Of a DNA stretch of 55,555 bases, positions 30,780 to 41,031 are shown one piece after another (positions within the stretch are counted from its first letter, which is position 1; every line of letters starts with the position of its first letter). The translations under genes were made by a program, and so were the position numbers. The notes under the pieces were generated by a model. The model ran no database searches. It had not been told where the DNA came from and saw only the letters and a program-made list of their open reading frames with translations. This DNA is from Eggerthellales bacterium (GTDB lineage Bacteria; Actinomycetota; Coriobacteriia; Coriobacteriales; Eggerthellaceae): positions 1 to 55,555 of the forward strand of contig JAQXQN010000019.1 in NCBI GenBank assembly GCA_029101185.1, given 5' to 3'.

Positions 30780-32327
30780 ATGGAATTTACCCCATCTCAG
30801 ATAGCCCAGATCACCCGCGCTTCGGTGATCCTTGATTCCACCGCGCCTATGGTGCGGGGCCTTGCCTGGGACTCCCGCAAGATAGAGCAGGGCTGGGCAT
30901 ATGTAGGTATGCCGGGAGAGCGGGTAGATGGCAATGACTTTACCTGCGCGGCCATCCAGGCCGGAGCGACGGTGGCTCTTATGACCCGCCAGCCCTCCTC
31001 TCAGGAACGGGAGGTGGCATCCGATCACGGCTGCGGCATCATGGTGGTGCCCGATGGTGAGGCGGCAATTGTGGCCCTTGCCTCAGCCTGGCGAAGTGTC
31101 TTGTCCGCTACGGTGATAGGCGTTACCGGCTCGGTTGGAAAGACCACCTCTAAGGCGCTTATCAGAGACGTGCTCTCCTCGCAGTTTCGTACCAGCGCAA
31201 CCGTGGGCAACTACAACAATCTGCTTGGAGCCCCCTATACGGTGCTGTGCGCGCCTGCGGACTGTGAGATGCTGGTGGTGGAGATGGGCATGGATAATCT
31301 GGGACAGATTGAGCAAATCTGCCAGGTTGCCAGACCCCACATGGGGCTTATTACCAATGTGGGCACCTCCCATCTTGAGTATCTGAAGAGCCGGGAGAAC
31401 ATCGCCCGGGCCAAGGCGGAGCTTGCCTGGGCGGTTGGACCCCAGGGCAGGGTGTTTCTTAACGGGGCAGGGGAGTATTCCGACTTTATCAGAGAGTATG
31501 CCCAGCTTGACAAACGGGGCGTGGCCTGCGTGAGGTATGGGGACGCCTGTGGTGCTCAGGTGGCTGCGGGGACTCAGGTTGTCGCAGATGCCCAGGTGCC
31601 TGGAAGGATCCAGGAGGCGCCTGCGGAGAGCGCTTTTGATGTGTTTGCCACCCAGGTCAGCCTTGATGACCAGGGCTGCCCCCATTTCGTGCTCAACGCC
31701 CGTCTGCCCCTGCCCGGCGCGGATGCTTTGCAATCCGCGAAGGGCGAGCTCACAATTGAGCAGGCGGCCTGCCATCTGAGCCTGAAGGGGCTGCACAACG
31801 TGACTAACGCCTGCGGTGCGGCGGCGGTGGGGCTTGCCTGCGGCATGAGCATTCAGCAGGTTGCCCAGGCCCTGTCCCAATCCCAGCCGGAATCCGGAAG
31901 GCAGGAGATTGTGCGGGCTTCATGTGGAGCGGCCGTGTTTAACGACGCCTATAACGCCAGCCCCGAGAGCATGAAGGCTGCCTTAGCCATGCTTGAGGCT
32001 TATAATTGCTCGGGTCGTCGGGTGGCCGTCCTTGGGGACATGGGCGAGCTTGGCTCGTCAAGCGACCAAGGCCATGAAAGCTGCGGTGCCGCCGCTGTCC
32101 AGCGGGGCGTGGATTGGCTGATATGCGTAGGGCAGCGCTCCCGGCTTATCGCTCAGGGCGCACGGGCCCAGGGCATGAGCCCCCAGGCAATCTCCCAGGT
32201 GGAAGACGCCCACCAGGCGGTGGAGCTTCTCTTGGCGCAGCTTGAGCCCGAAGACGTGGTATTGGTGAAAGCGTCCCATTTCATGGGACTTGATCGGGTC
32301 GTGAGAGGAATCGTCCAATCATGCTAA
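30780..32327 (+). CDS. murF: UDP-MurNAc-tripeptide--D-Ala-D-Ala ligase MurF
   Basis: GVTGSVGKTTSKALIRDVL, NDAYNASPESMKAAL, LGDMGELG. Confidence 0.93.
   Translation: MEFTPSQIAQITRASVILDSTAPMVRGLAWDSRKIEQGWAYVGMPGERVDGNDFTCAAIQAGATVALMTRQPSSQEREVASDHGCGIMVVPDGEAAIVALASAWRSVLSATVIGVTGSVGKTTSKALIRDVLSSQFRTSATVGNYNNLLGAPYTVLCAPADCEMLVVEMGMDNLGQIEQICQVARPHMGLITNVGTSHLEYLKSRENIARAKAELAWAVGPQGRVFLNGAGEYSDFIREYAQLDKRGVACVRYGDACGAQVAAGTQVVADAQVPGRIQEAPAESAFDVFATQVSLDDQGCPHFVLNARLPLPGADALQSAKGELTIEQAACHLSLKGLHNVTNACGAAAVGLACGMSIQQVAQALSQSQPESGRQEIVRASCGAAVFNDAYNASPESMKAALAMLEAYNCSGRRVAVLGDMGELGSSSDQGHESCGAAAVQRGVDWLICVGQRSRLIAQGARAQGMSPQAISQVEDAHQAVELLLAQLEPEDVVLVKASHFMGLDRVVRGIVQSC
31551..31604 (+). 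repeat. 18-bp (6-codon) tandem repeat x3 in murF
   Basis: ggtgctcaggtggctgcg / gggactcaggttgtcgca / gatgcccaggtgcctgga = GAQVAA/GTQVVA/DAQVPG. Confidence 0.75.
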
Positions 32328-33355
32328 GTCACATCTACGCAGCCTACCCCACCTTCCAGGTGTTTTTGGGGTTTGCCTTGGCTGCCGCCATCACCATGGC
32401 GCTGATGCCTCTGTGGATCAAGTTTCTGACCAGAGCTCATATTGGACAGCAGGTCCGTGACGACGGTCCTGCTACCCACCTGGTCAAGCAGGGCACTCCT
32501 ACCATGGGCGGGGTGATCATGCTTATCGCGGTGCTGATTACCTGTGTGCTTTTCGCCCGACCCACCCTCGCCTTGTGGGCGCTGCTTGTGGCCACGCTGC
32601 TCACGGGCGCCCTGGGCCTGTTCGACGATGCTTCAAAGGTCATTCATGAGCGCTCCTTAGGCCTGACCCCTGCGGGCAAGCTGGTGGGACAGTTTGTGGT
32701 GTCTGCTGCCTTTGTACTGGTGGCCGTCAACTATCTGGGAATTGCGCCAACGGTGCAGATTCCCTTCCTGCAGCCCTGGGACTTAGGCATTTTGACCACC
32801 ACCATCGGGGATTTCCAGATTCCCTGGTTGTATCTGATCTTCTGCTGTGTGCTGCTTATGGGCATGTCGAATGCCACCAACCTCACCGACGGCCTTGACG
32901 GGCTGGCGGCGGGCACGGTGATGGTGGTCATGCTGGTGATGGCCGCTATCGCCTATAGGTCGGATATCCTTCCCGTATCTGTGTTCTGCGCGACGGTGGC
33001 CGGTGCCTGCGTGGGCTTTTTGTGGTTCAACGCCCATCCCGCGGACATCTTTATGGGGGATACGGGCTCCCTTGCCATGGGCATGGTGCTTGGCTGCGCC
33101 GCCATCCTCACCAAGACCGAGGTGTTCTCCCTGATCATCGGCGGCCTGTTTGTGGCTGAGGCCCTCTCCGTCATGATTCAGGTCGCGTACTTCAAACGTA
33201 CCCGGCGCCGGGTGTTTCTCATGGCGCCCCTCCATCACCATTTCGAGAAGAAGGGCTGGTCGGAGACGAAGGTGGTCATCCGTTTCTGGATCATCTCAGG
33301 CGTGCTTGCCGCACTCGGCTTCTTCCTCTGGTTCGTGCAGCCCGCCTTCATGTAG
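32321..33355 (+). CDS. mraY: phospho-MurNAc-pentapeptide transferase MraY
   Basis: GTPTMGGVIML, SNATNLTDGLDGLAAG, FMGDTGSLA, MAPLHHHFEKKGWSETKVVIRFW. Confidence 0.97.
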   Translation: MLSHIYAAYPTFQVFLGFALAAAITMALMPLWIKFLTRAHIGQQVRDDGPATHLVKQGTPTMGGVIMLIAVLITCVLFARPTLALWALLVATLLTGALGLFDDASKVIHERSLGLTPAGKLVGQFVVSAAFVLVAVNYLGIAPTVQIPFLQPWDLGILTTTIGDFQIPWLYLIFCCVLLMGMSNATNLTDGLDGLAAGTVMVVMLVMAAIAYRSDILPVSVFCATVAGACVGFLWFNAHPADIFMGDTGSLAMGMVLGCAAILTKTEVFSLIIGGLFVAEALSVMIQVAYFKRTRRRVFLMAPLHHHFEKKGWSETKVVIRFWIISGVLAALGFFLWFVQPAFM

Positions 33356-33442
33356 GGGGTTTACGCACGGCACGCTTCGTCAAGGGACACGCAACGTAAG
33401 CAATCGGGCGAAGCGCCCGGGATTGTCATGAAAGGACTCGTC

Positions 33443-34909
33443 ATGGACACCATCAAGGGAACCAAGGCCGCACCGGTTGATTTGGGAGACGTGCTGGTGC
33501 TTGGCCTGGGAAAAAGCGGACGGGCCGTTGCCCTGTATTGCCTTGACCTGCTGGGAACCAGGGCAAAAAGCCTTACCATCGCCGCAGGTGAAATGAGTGA
33601 CGAGGCCTTTGCCTTCGCCCGGTCTTGCGAGGACCGGGGAGCGAAGGTGTTCTTCGAGCAGTATACCTTTGATGGCAGCTATGACCTGTGCATCGCTAGC
33701 CCTGGTATCTCCCAATTCTCCCGGTTCTACGAGAACGCCGCTAAGGTGTCCCGGGAGGTCATTTCCGAGGTGGAGTTTGCCTGGAGGGAGTCTCCCGCTG
33801 AAAGCTCGTGGATTGCGGTGACCGGCACCAACGGCAAGACCACCACCACCACCCTGATCACCCACATCTTCCAGGCGGCGGGTGCGCGGGTGGCCGCAGT
33901 GGGCAACATCGGCAACACCGCCATCACCGCGGTGGGGGCCCACGCGGCGGACGTGTACGTGGTTGAGGTCAGCTCCTTCCAGCTGGCGTCCATGTCCCAG
34001 TTTGCGCCACAGGTGGCGGTGCTGCTCAACATCACCCCTGACCATCTGTACTGGCATATGACCTTTGACGCCTACGTGGAGGCCAAGAAGAACGTGTACC
34101 GGAACCTGGGTCAGACCCAGGGCACCCTGGTGATTGACGCCACCTGCCCGGTGACCAGGCAGTGTCTTGAGCAGCTGGCGGAGTGCCAAGACGGAGGCTT
34201 TGACGTGGTAGCCCTCGGCGGCGCATCGGGGATCGAGGGCGTGGCCGCCTCCGAGCCCCTCTTTGCTGGCAAGCCCGGCATGACGGACGCGGGGGCCTTC
34301 AGGCGCCAGGGCCGTCTGGTGTGCAGGATTGCAGGTCAGGACCATGACCTGGCCGACGCCGGTGAGCTGAATATCAAGGGCGAGCACAACGTGTCAAACG
34401 CCCTGGCGGCGGCTGCGGCGGCTCTGGCCTTTGGCCTGAGCGACCAGGCGGTGGCAGAGGGCCTGCGCACCTTCCGCCCCTTGGAGCATCGTTTGGAGCC
34501 CTGCGGCACCATCAATGGGGTGGAGTTCTTCAATGACTCCAAGGCCACTAATGTGGACGCCACCCTGAAGGCCCTTTCTGCCTTCAAGCCCGGCGAGCCC
34601 ATCTTCCTGCTTGGGGGCCACGATAAGGGCACGGACCTTGCCGAATTGGTTCAGGAATGCGAGAAGATCTGCAAGGCGGTGGTGTGCTTCGGCGCCGCTG
34701 CAGAGCGCTTCATGGCCGCCTTCGCCACAAGTGGCCTTACCCATGTGCAGGAGGAGCACCTTGAAGACGCCCTTGATCGGGCCATCCTTATGGCTGAGCC
34801 TGGGGATTGCGTGGTCCTTTCTCCCGCCTGCGCCTCCTTTGATGAGTTTGACTCCTTCGAGCACCGGGGTAAGGTCTTTAAGGGCCTGGTCAGCTTCAGG
34901 TGCAACTAG
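33443..34909 (+). CDS. murD: UDP-MurNAc-L-alanine--D-glutamate ligase MurD
   Basis: VTGTNGKTTTTTLITHI, EVSSFQLASM, NDSKATNVDATLKAL, LLGGHDKGTDL. Confidence 0.95.
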   Translation: MDTIKGTKAAPVDLGDVLVLGLGKSGRAVALYCLDLLGTRAKSLTIAAGEMSDEAFAFARSCEDRGAKVFFEQYTFDGSYDLCIASPGISQFSRFYENAAKVSREVISEVEFAWRESPAESSWIAVTGTNGKTTTTTLITHIFQAAGARVAAVGNIGNTAITAVGAHAADVYVVEVSSFQLASMSQFAPQVAVLLNITPDHLYWHMTFDAYVEAKKNVYRNLGQTQGTLVIDATCPVTRQCLEQLAECQDGGFDVVALGGASGIEGVAASEPLFAGKPGMTDAGAFRRQGRLVCRIAGQDHDLADAGELNIKGEHNVSNALAAAAAALAFGLSDQAVAEGLRTFRPLEHRLEPCGTINGVEFFNDSKATNVDATLKALSAFKPGEPIFLLGGHDKGTDLAELVQECEKICKAVVCFGAAAERFMAAFATSGLTHVQEEHLEDALDRAILMAEPGDCVVLSPACASFDEFDSFEHRGKVFKGLVSFRCN

Positions 34910-34933
34910 CCGTATGATGCGCGGGTAAGGCAG

Positions 34934-36298
34934 GTGCGGGTGTCTCGGGTCTTCTCACAGGCGTCGTCTTCCCCCATGGGGGCCTCAAGCAGGGGCCCCT
35001 CTTCCGCCATGCCCGCTTTCCTGAGGGCTCCCCGCATGCTGTTCATCGCGGTGACGGTCATCCTGGTGCTGCTTGGCGTGGTGATGGTGTTTTCCGCCTC
35101 AAGCGTCACCGCCGTTACCACGGGCACGGACATGTACCGTCCCATGATCAAGCAGCTGGCCTTTGCTCTTGTTGGGCTTGTGGCCATCGCGGTTCTCAAC
35201 CTTGCTCCCTATTCCGTGTGGACCCGGTGGCTGTTTTGGGCCTTTTGGATTCTGTGCATGATTCTGTTGGTCCTGACCCTGTTTTTTGGCGAAGAGTACC
35301 TGGGCGCACGTCGGTGGCTTAAGGTGGGGGAGTTGTTCACCTTCCAGCCTTCGGAGTTTGCCAAGATCGCCATTGTCATGGCGGGGCTGCGCTGCGTGCA
35401 GAACTACAAGGCGGACGGGAGCAATCTGAAACTGGTCCTTTCATTCACGGGCCTGGCCCTCCTTCCCACCGGCTTCATCTTTGTGGCCCAAAACGACTTC
35501 GGCACCACGCTGATCATTGTCATCGGCCTGATTGCGGTGCTGCTGTTCTCCGGCATCAACCTGCGGGTGTTTCTCCCCCTGGTTGTCGTGCTGATCCTTC
35601 TTGCGCTGGTTTTGCTTACCAGCGGCGGCTTTCGCAGCAGCCGCATTGATGTGTGGCTCAACCCCTGGAACGATGGGGACGGGGGATATGGTACCGGCTG
35701 GCAGAGTATCCGCGCCCGGTACGCCTTCGCCTGCGGAGGGCTGTTTGGGGTGGGCCTGGGAAACTCCTACGAGAAATTCCAGTACCTGCCCATGTCCGAG
35801 TCCGACTTCATCTACGCAGTGATTGGCGAGGAGCTGGGCTTTGTTGGCGCGATTGCGGTGGTCCTGCTGTTTTTGCTGTTCCTGGTCTCCGGCCTGATGA
35901 TTTCCCAGCGTGCGGAGGACGAGTTCGGCTCGGTGCTGGCCGCCTCTTTGGTGTGCATGCTGGTGTTTCAGGCCTTCGTGAACATGGGCTGCGCCACGGG
36001 GCTTCTGCCCACCACGGGAAAGCCCCTTCCCTTCGTGTCCGCCGGTCTGTCCTCATTGGGCTCCTCGCTGATGATTGTGGGCATCGTGCTGCAGATCAAT
36101 CGGGGAGGTGCCGGCGTGGACCTGCACGAGAAGCGCAGGGACAACCTGCGGCTTATCAGGGTAGAGCATGATCAGGCGATACCCCATCAGGGCCATCAAG
36201 GCCGAGGCTCGGGGCACCCGGGTTCCTCCTATGGGCCAAACCACCGTATTGGACCTGGGTTGTATGGGTCCGGCATCCAGGATTGGAGTAGAAGATGA
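34934..36298 (+). CDS. ftsW: FtsW/RodA/SpoVE lipid II polymerase family
   Basis: GARRWLKVGELFTFQPSEFAKIAIV, GFRSSRIDVWLNPW, FIYAVIGEELGFVGA, FVSAGLSSLGSSLM; start uncertain. Confidence 0.93.
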   Translation: MRVSRVFSQASSSPMGASSRGPSSAMPAFLRAPRMLFIAVTVILVLLGVVMVFSASSVTAVTTGTDMYRPMIKQLAFALVGLVAIAVLNLAPYSVWTRWLFWAFWILCMILLVLTLFFGEEYLGARRWLKVGELFTFQPSEFAKIAIVMAGLRCVQNYKADGSNLKLVLSFTGLALLPTGFIFVAQNDFGTTLIIVIGLIAVLLFSGINLRVFLPLVVVLILLALVLLTSGGFRSSRIDVWLNPWNDGDGGYGTGWQSIRARYAFACGGLFGVGLGNSYEKFQYLPMSESDFIYAVIGEELGFVGAIAVVLLFLLFLVSGLMISQRAEDEFGSVLAASLVCMLVFQAFVNMGCATGLLPTTGKPLPFVSAGLSSLGSSLMIVGIVLQINRGGAGVDLHEKRRDNLRLIRVEHDQAIPHQGHQGRGSGHPGSSYGPNHRIGPGLYGSGIQDWSRR

Positions 36299-37395
36299 GA
36301 GTGGTCCTATCCGGCGGAGGCACCGCCGGTCATATCAATCCCGCCCTTGCCCTGGCGGAGGAGCTGAGCGCCCGAGGTCATGAGGTGCTCTTCGCCGGCA
36401 CCCCTGAGGGGCTGGAGGCTCGGCTGGTTGCCCAGGCGGGCATCCCGTTTACCCCCTTTAAGGCCTCAGGCTTTGACAGGGAGGCGCCCCTGACGCTGGT
36501 CACCTCCACCTTTAAGATCCTGGCTTCCGCCCTGAAGGCGGGCTCCTGGTTTAAGAAGGTCAAGCCAGATGCGGTGGTAGGCTTCGGAGGATACGTGTCC
36601 ATTCCGGTAGGCGTGGCCACGGTTAAGCGCCGTATCCCCCTGGTTATCCACGAGCAGAACTCGGTGATGGGCATGGCCAACAAGTTCCTCTCGGAATTTG
36701 CCCGGTACGTGGCGGTCACCTACCAGGTGGCGGGAAAGGACGTTGACGAAGCGTCCAAGGTGGTCCTCACTGGCAACCCGGTGCGCTCCTCCGTTCTGGC
36801 GGTCACTCGGCAGGAGGGCCGCAGGATGCTAGGGATACCTGAGGACGGGGTGATGCTGCTGGCCTTCGGAGGAAGCCTTGGGGCCCGTCACATTAATCAG
36901 GCCCTGTGCGCCCTTAAGCAGCGGCTTCTTGAGGTGGATAACCTGTATGTGGTGCATATCAGTGGTCCTCGGGAGTACGATACCGTCAAGGCGGATCTGG
37001 ATCTTTCGCCAGCTGAAGCCCAACGCTGGATCCTCATGCCCTATCAGGACCGCATGGCCGAGACCTTAGCCGCGGCGGATTGCGTGCTCTCCCGGGCGGG
37101 GGCAACCTCCCTTGCGGAAATTTCTGCCTTAGGGCTGCCGGCGCTTCTGGTGCCCTTTCCCTATGCCACGGAGGACCACCAGACCACCAACGCCCAGGCC
37201 TATGTGGCCTCAGGGGCGGCGGAGATGATTGCCGATGCCAACCTGGATTCGCCCGAGTTCGCCCAGCTGCTGATGACGCTGGTCACCAGCGAGCAAGAGC
37301 GGGAGCGCATGCGCCAAGCGGCGGCATCATTCGAGACCCAGAACGCGGCTGCCCGCTTGGCTGACCTGGTGATTCAGGCCGCCGAGGGCAAATAA
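36295..37395 (+). CDS. murG: UDP-GlcNAc--lipid I GlcNAc transferase MurG
   Basis: SGGGTAGHINPALALAEEL, GFGGYVSIPV, HEQNSVMGMANKFLS, SRAGATSLAEISALGLPALLVPFPYATEDHQ. Confidence 0.97.
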   Translation: MRVVLSGGGTAGHINPALALAEELSARGHEVLFAGTPEGLEARLVAQAGIPFTPFKASGFDREAPLTLVTSTFKILASALKAGSWFKKVKPDAVVGFGGYVSIPVGVATVKRRIPLVIHEQNSVMGMANKFLSEFARYVAVTYQVAGKDVDEASKVVLTGNPVRSSVLAVTRQEGRRMLGIPEDGVMLLAFGGSLGARHINQALCALKQRLLEVDNLYVVHISGPREYDTVKADLDLSPAEAQRWILMPYQDRMAETLAAADCVLSRAGATSLAEISALGLPALLVPFPYATEDHQTTNAQAYVASGAAEMIADANLDSPEFAQLLMTLVTSEQERERMRQAAASFETQNAAARLADLVIQAAEGK

Positions 37396-37428
37396 GCCGG
37401 CATGAGAGATATTAGAGGAGTTGCAACC

Positions 37429-38820
37429 ATGACCCATTCTGAGACCGTGCATTTCGTCGGTGTCGGCGGCGTTGGCATGAGCGGCATTGCCGCCATCGCA
37501 TCCCGCCTGGGTATGAAGGTGTCCGGATCCGACATGAAGGCGTCCCGCTACACGCAGCAGCTGGTAGACGCCGGAGTCGAGGTTCATATCGGCCATGCGG
37601 CGCAGAACGTGCCCGAGGACTGCGACGTGGTGGTGGCCTCAACCGCCATCCCCGAGACCAATCCCGAGATTATCCAGGCCCGCGCGGCCGGCATCCCTGT
37701 GTGGCAGCGGGCGGCCATGCTTGCCAAGCTCGGAGAGGGGAAAAAGACCCTTGCCGCAGCGGGCACCCACGGTAAGACCACCACATCCTCCATGCTCGCC
37801 CAGGCCATTGATGCTTTGGGGCTTGAGCCAAGCTTCGTGGTAGGCGGTATTGTGGGGCACTACGGCACCAACGCCGGATACGGAGCGGGGGACTACTACG
37901 TGGTGGAGGCCGACGAATCCGACGGGTCCTTCCTGCGCCTGTCTCCCTATGTGGCCCTGGTCACCAACGTGGAGGCGGATCATCTGGACCACTACACCGG
38001 CGGCCTTGCCCAGATTCGCCAGGCGTTCTACGACTTCATGGCATCCGTGCCCGACCAGGGCGCCGTGGTGGTCTGCGCCCAGGACCCTTCCCTGGTAGAG
38101 CTTGCCCAGTCCACGGGTAAACGGGTGGTGACCTACGGTTTTACCCAGGAAAGCCAGGTGCGGGTGTCGGATTACGCCACCAAGGGGGTCTCCTCCTCCT
38201 TTACCGTCACCTTCCCCGATGGCACCTGCATTCAGGCGGGTCTTGCCAAGAATCCCGGTATGCACAACGCCCTCAACACCGCAGGAGTGCTTGCGGTGGT
38301 TTGGGCCCTAGGATACGACGTGGAGGTTGCCGCCGCGGGGCTTCGGGACTATGCCGGGGTGGCCCGCAGGTTTGATATGAAGGGCGAAGCGGACGGTGTG
38401 TGCGTGGTGGACGATTACGCCCATCATCCCACGGAGATATCCGCGACCCTCACCGCCGCTGCCGGCCTTGACTTCAAGCGGGTGGTGGTCCTGTTCCAGC
38501 CACATAGGTATTCTCGCACCCAGTCTTTGGTGGACTCCTTTGCCACCTGCTTTGTCGGCGCAGACAAATTGGTGGTGATGGATGTGTATGGCGCAGGTGA
38601 GGCTCCCATAGAGGGGGTGTCCGGCAAGTTGATCGCCGACGCGGTGGCCGCATCTGGCACTGTGGCGGAGGTGGACTACGTGGCGGATTTCGACGCCACC
38701 CCCCAGGCGCTCCTTGATATCCTCCAGCCCGGTGATTTGCTTTTGACCATGGGCGCCGGTACGGTGACTACCATCGGCCCGAAGGTCTTAAGCAGCCTGG
38801 CCCGACGGGGACAGGAGTAG
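37429..38820 (+). CDS. murC: UDP-MurNAc--L-alanine ligase MurC
   Basis: VHFVGVGGVGMSGIA, GTHGKTTTSSMLAQ, VEADESDGSFL, DDYAHHPTEI, FQPHRYSRT. Confidence 0.97.
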   Translation: MTHSETVHFVGVGGVGMSGIAAIASRLGMKVSGSDMKASRYTQQLVDAGVEVHIGHAAQNVPEDCDVVVASTAIPETNPEIIQARAAGIPVWQRAAMLAKLGEGKKTLAAAGTHGKTTTSSMLAQAIDALGLEPSFVVGGIVGHYGTNAGYGAGDYYVVEADESDGSFLRLSPYVALVTNVEADHLDHYTGGLAQIRQAFYDFMASVPDQGAVVVCAQDPSLVELAQSTGKRVVTYGFTQESQVRVSDYATKGVSSSFTVTFPDGTCIQAGLAKNPGMHNALNTAGVLAVVWALGYDVEVAAAGLRDYAGVARRFDMKGEADGVCVVDDYAHHPTEISATLTAAAGLDFKRVVVLFQPHRYSRTQSLVDSFATCFVGADKLVVMDVYGAGEAPIEGVSGKLIADAVAASGTVAEVDYVADFDATPQALLDILQPGDLLLTMGAGTVTTIGPKVLSSLARRGQE

Positions 38821-38821
38821 G

Positions 38822-39730
38822 GTGGATGCCCTGATCAGGGCCCTTCGCTGGGATTTCAATGGTGAGATCCTGGTGGATGAGCCCATGTCCAAGCACACCA
38901 CCTATAAAATCGGCGGGCCCGCGAGCTACTTCGTCACCGTAGATGACCTGGGTTCCCTGACCACCCTATGCAAGGCCCTCGAGGGGCTGGGCTGGGTGTG
39001 GTTTGTCATCGGGTCGGGGTCAAACCTCCTGGTCAGCGATGAAGGCTTTGCCGGTGTGGTCATAAAACTTGGCGAAGCGTTCGACGGGTGCAAGTATGAT
39101 CCTGAAACGGGGATCATCTCCGCCGGATGTGCCTGCAGACTTTCTCGGGTGGTCAGCGAAGCGGCAACCCAAAACCGCAGTGGTATGGAGTTTGCCGTCG
39201 GGACCCCGGGCACCGTAGGCGGTGCCCTGCGGATGAACGCGGGTACGAGCAGAGATTACCTGGGGTCTCGGGTGGTAAGCGTCACAACCCTGCGTCCCGG
39301 AATGGGGCTGGTGAAGTATGACGCCGCGGAGATATCCTGGTCGTACCGCTCCTCGAGCATCCCTGCGGATGAAATCATCGTGGAATGCGAGATTGCTACC
39401 CGCCAGCCTGAGGACGATGACGTACGGGGCCGGATGATCCGCGCCCTTGAGCGGCGCAAGAAGACCCAACCCTTAGGGCTTCCCTCCTGCGGCAGCGTGT
39501 TTCAAAACCCGGAGAAGGACTCCGCCGGGCGCCTCATAGAGAATGTGGGCCTCAAAGGCGCGTCCTGCGGCGGGGCGGCCTTTTCCTCCCTGCACGCCAA
39601 TTTCATTGTGAACACGGGACAGGCCACCGCAGACGAGGTGCTCACCCTGATACATGCGGCCCAGGACGCCGTGATGGACAAGTACCAGATTCATCTCACA
39701 CCGGAGGTCAGGTTCCTTGGATTCTCGTGA
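38822..39730 (+). CDS. murB: UDP-N-acetylenolpyruvoylglucosamine reductase MurB
   Basis: HTTYKIGGPASYFV, GSGSNLLVSDEGF, GTPGTVGGALRMNAG, CGSVFQNPEKDSAGRLIE; GTG start. Confidence 0.95.
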   Translation: MDALIRALRWDFNGEILVDEPMSKHTTYKIGGPASYFVTVDDLGSLTTLCKALEGLGWVWFVIGSGSNLLVSDEGFAGVVIKLGEAFDGCKYDPETGIISAGCACRLSRVVSEAATQNRSGMEFAVGTPGTVGGALRMNAGTSRDYLGSRVVSVTTLRPGMGLVKYDAAEISWSYRSSSIPADEIIVECEIATRQPEDDDVRGRMIRALERRKKTQPLGLPSCGSVFQNPEKDSAGRLIENVGLKGASCGGAAFSSLHANFIVNTGQATADEVLTLIHAAQDAVMDKYQIHLTPEVRFLGFS

Positions 39731-40859
39731 TAACAGGACAACCCGGCGACGTCGGAGCGACTCTCGGCCCACCTCCCGGCCGAGCCAGGATTCTTACTCT
39801 CGCAGGCCCGCCTCTTCGGGTCAGGAGCCCTTTTCTCGAAGGCCAGTCTCATCAGGCCGGAGTGCTGCCCAGTCTCCCACTCGCAGATCCGCTTCATCTG
39901 GGTCGGGATCCGCTCCTCGGGTCACCACGGTGCGCGTGGGTGACTTGCGCCGAGAGCAGCAGCGGGACGCCCGCCGCAGCGCTACCCGCCAGCCCTCCAC
40001 CCGCAAGTCCCAAAGGCCAACGCGTCAGCCCCACAACCGCCGCCAGTCAACGGATCTCGAGGATCGCCAGCGGAGGGTCGAGCGGCAGTACCGCTCCCAT
40101 GTGTTCAAGCTCATCTGTGCCCTCGCCTTTGTGGTGCTGCTTATCGGCGGTGGGCTTGGGGTGTATTTCTCCAACCTGTTCTCCATCCAACAGGTCCAGG
40201 TAGAGGGCGTGGCTCATCTTACGGATGCCGAAATGACCGAGCTTGCTGCGGTTCCCTCAGACACTACTCTACTGCGGGTAGACACTGCAGAGATAGAGCG
40301 CAACGTGGCTCGGGACTCATGGGTTGCTTCCGTGAAGGTCACCAGGAGTTTTCCTAGCACCCTGGTAATCACCGTCAAGGAGCGGGAGGTTGCCGCGGTG
40401 GTGCAGATCTATGATGACACAGGAGCCCCAAGCTCTCTGTGGGCGCTTGCGTCAGATGGTATCTGGCTGTGCCCCATCCCCGAGGAGGGCACCCCTGAGG
40501 CCGAGACGGTAAGCCCTCAGCTGCTTGAGGATAGGCAGACCGCCCTGCTCATCACCGACGTGCCCTACGGCACGGTGCCAGAGGTAGGGGCGGTGTGCGA
40601 GGATCCGAGCGTGCTTAACGCCCTTGGCGTGGTCAATGGCCTTACCACGCAGCTGCGAGACCAGGTGCGCAGCGTGTCCGCCACTGCGGAGGACAACGCC
40701 ACCATCACCCTGCAGTCTGGGGTGGAGATCGCCTTCGGTGACGACGAGGACGTGCGCAACAAGGAGCGGGTGTGCCTAGAGATCATGGAGCAGTATCCGG
40801 ACTCGGTGTCCTACATCAATGTCCGGGTGGTCTCAAGCCCCACCTGGAGGTCCGTCTAG
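39717..40859 (+). CDS. ftsQ: FtsQ/DivIB family (POTRA) division protein
   Basis: TTG start overlapping murB end; Arg/Ser-rich cytoplasmic tail, single TM, FSIQQVQVEGVAHLTDAEM POTRA. Confidence 0.85.
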   Translation: MDSRDNRTTRRRRSDSRPTSRPSQDSYSRRPASSGQEPFSRRPVSSGRSAAQSPTRRSASSGSGSAPRVTTVRVGDLRREQQRDARRSATRQPSTRKSQRPTRQPHNRRQSTDLEDRQRRVERQYRSHVFKLICALAFVVLLIGGGLGVYFSNLFSIQQVQVEGVAHLTDAEMTELAAVPSDTTLLRVDTAEIERNVARDSWVASVKVTRSFPSTLVITVKEREVAAVVQIYDDTGAPSSLWALASDGIWLCPIPEEGTPEAETVSPQLLEDRQTALLITDVPYGTVPEVGAVCEDPSVLNALGVVNGLTTQLRDQVRSVSATAEDNATITLQSGVEIAFGDDEDVRNKERVCLEIMEQYPDSVSYINVRVVSSPTWRSV

Positions 40860-41031
40860 CCTTCCCTCATGGAACTTCGGCGAATGTTGGTTACCTGAAG
40901 TGACTTAGGTTCTTGCAATGTCCGTCGGTTCGTGTAAAGTGAACGCGAAGCCCTGACGTGCCTTGACGTGCGCACATGTGGGGCAGAGCACAAAAACGCA
41001 GTAGTGAAACGTAGCACTTGTGGAGGATGCA

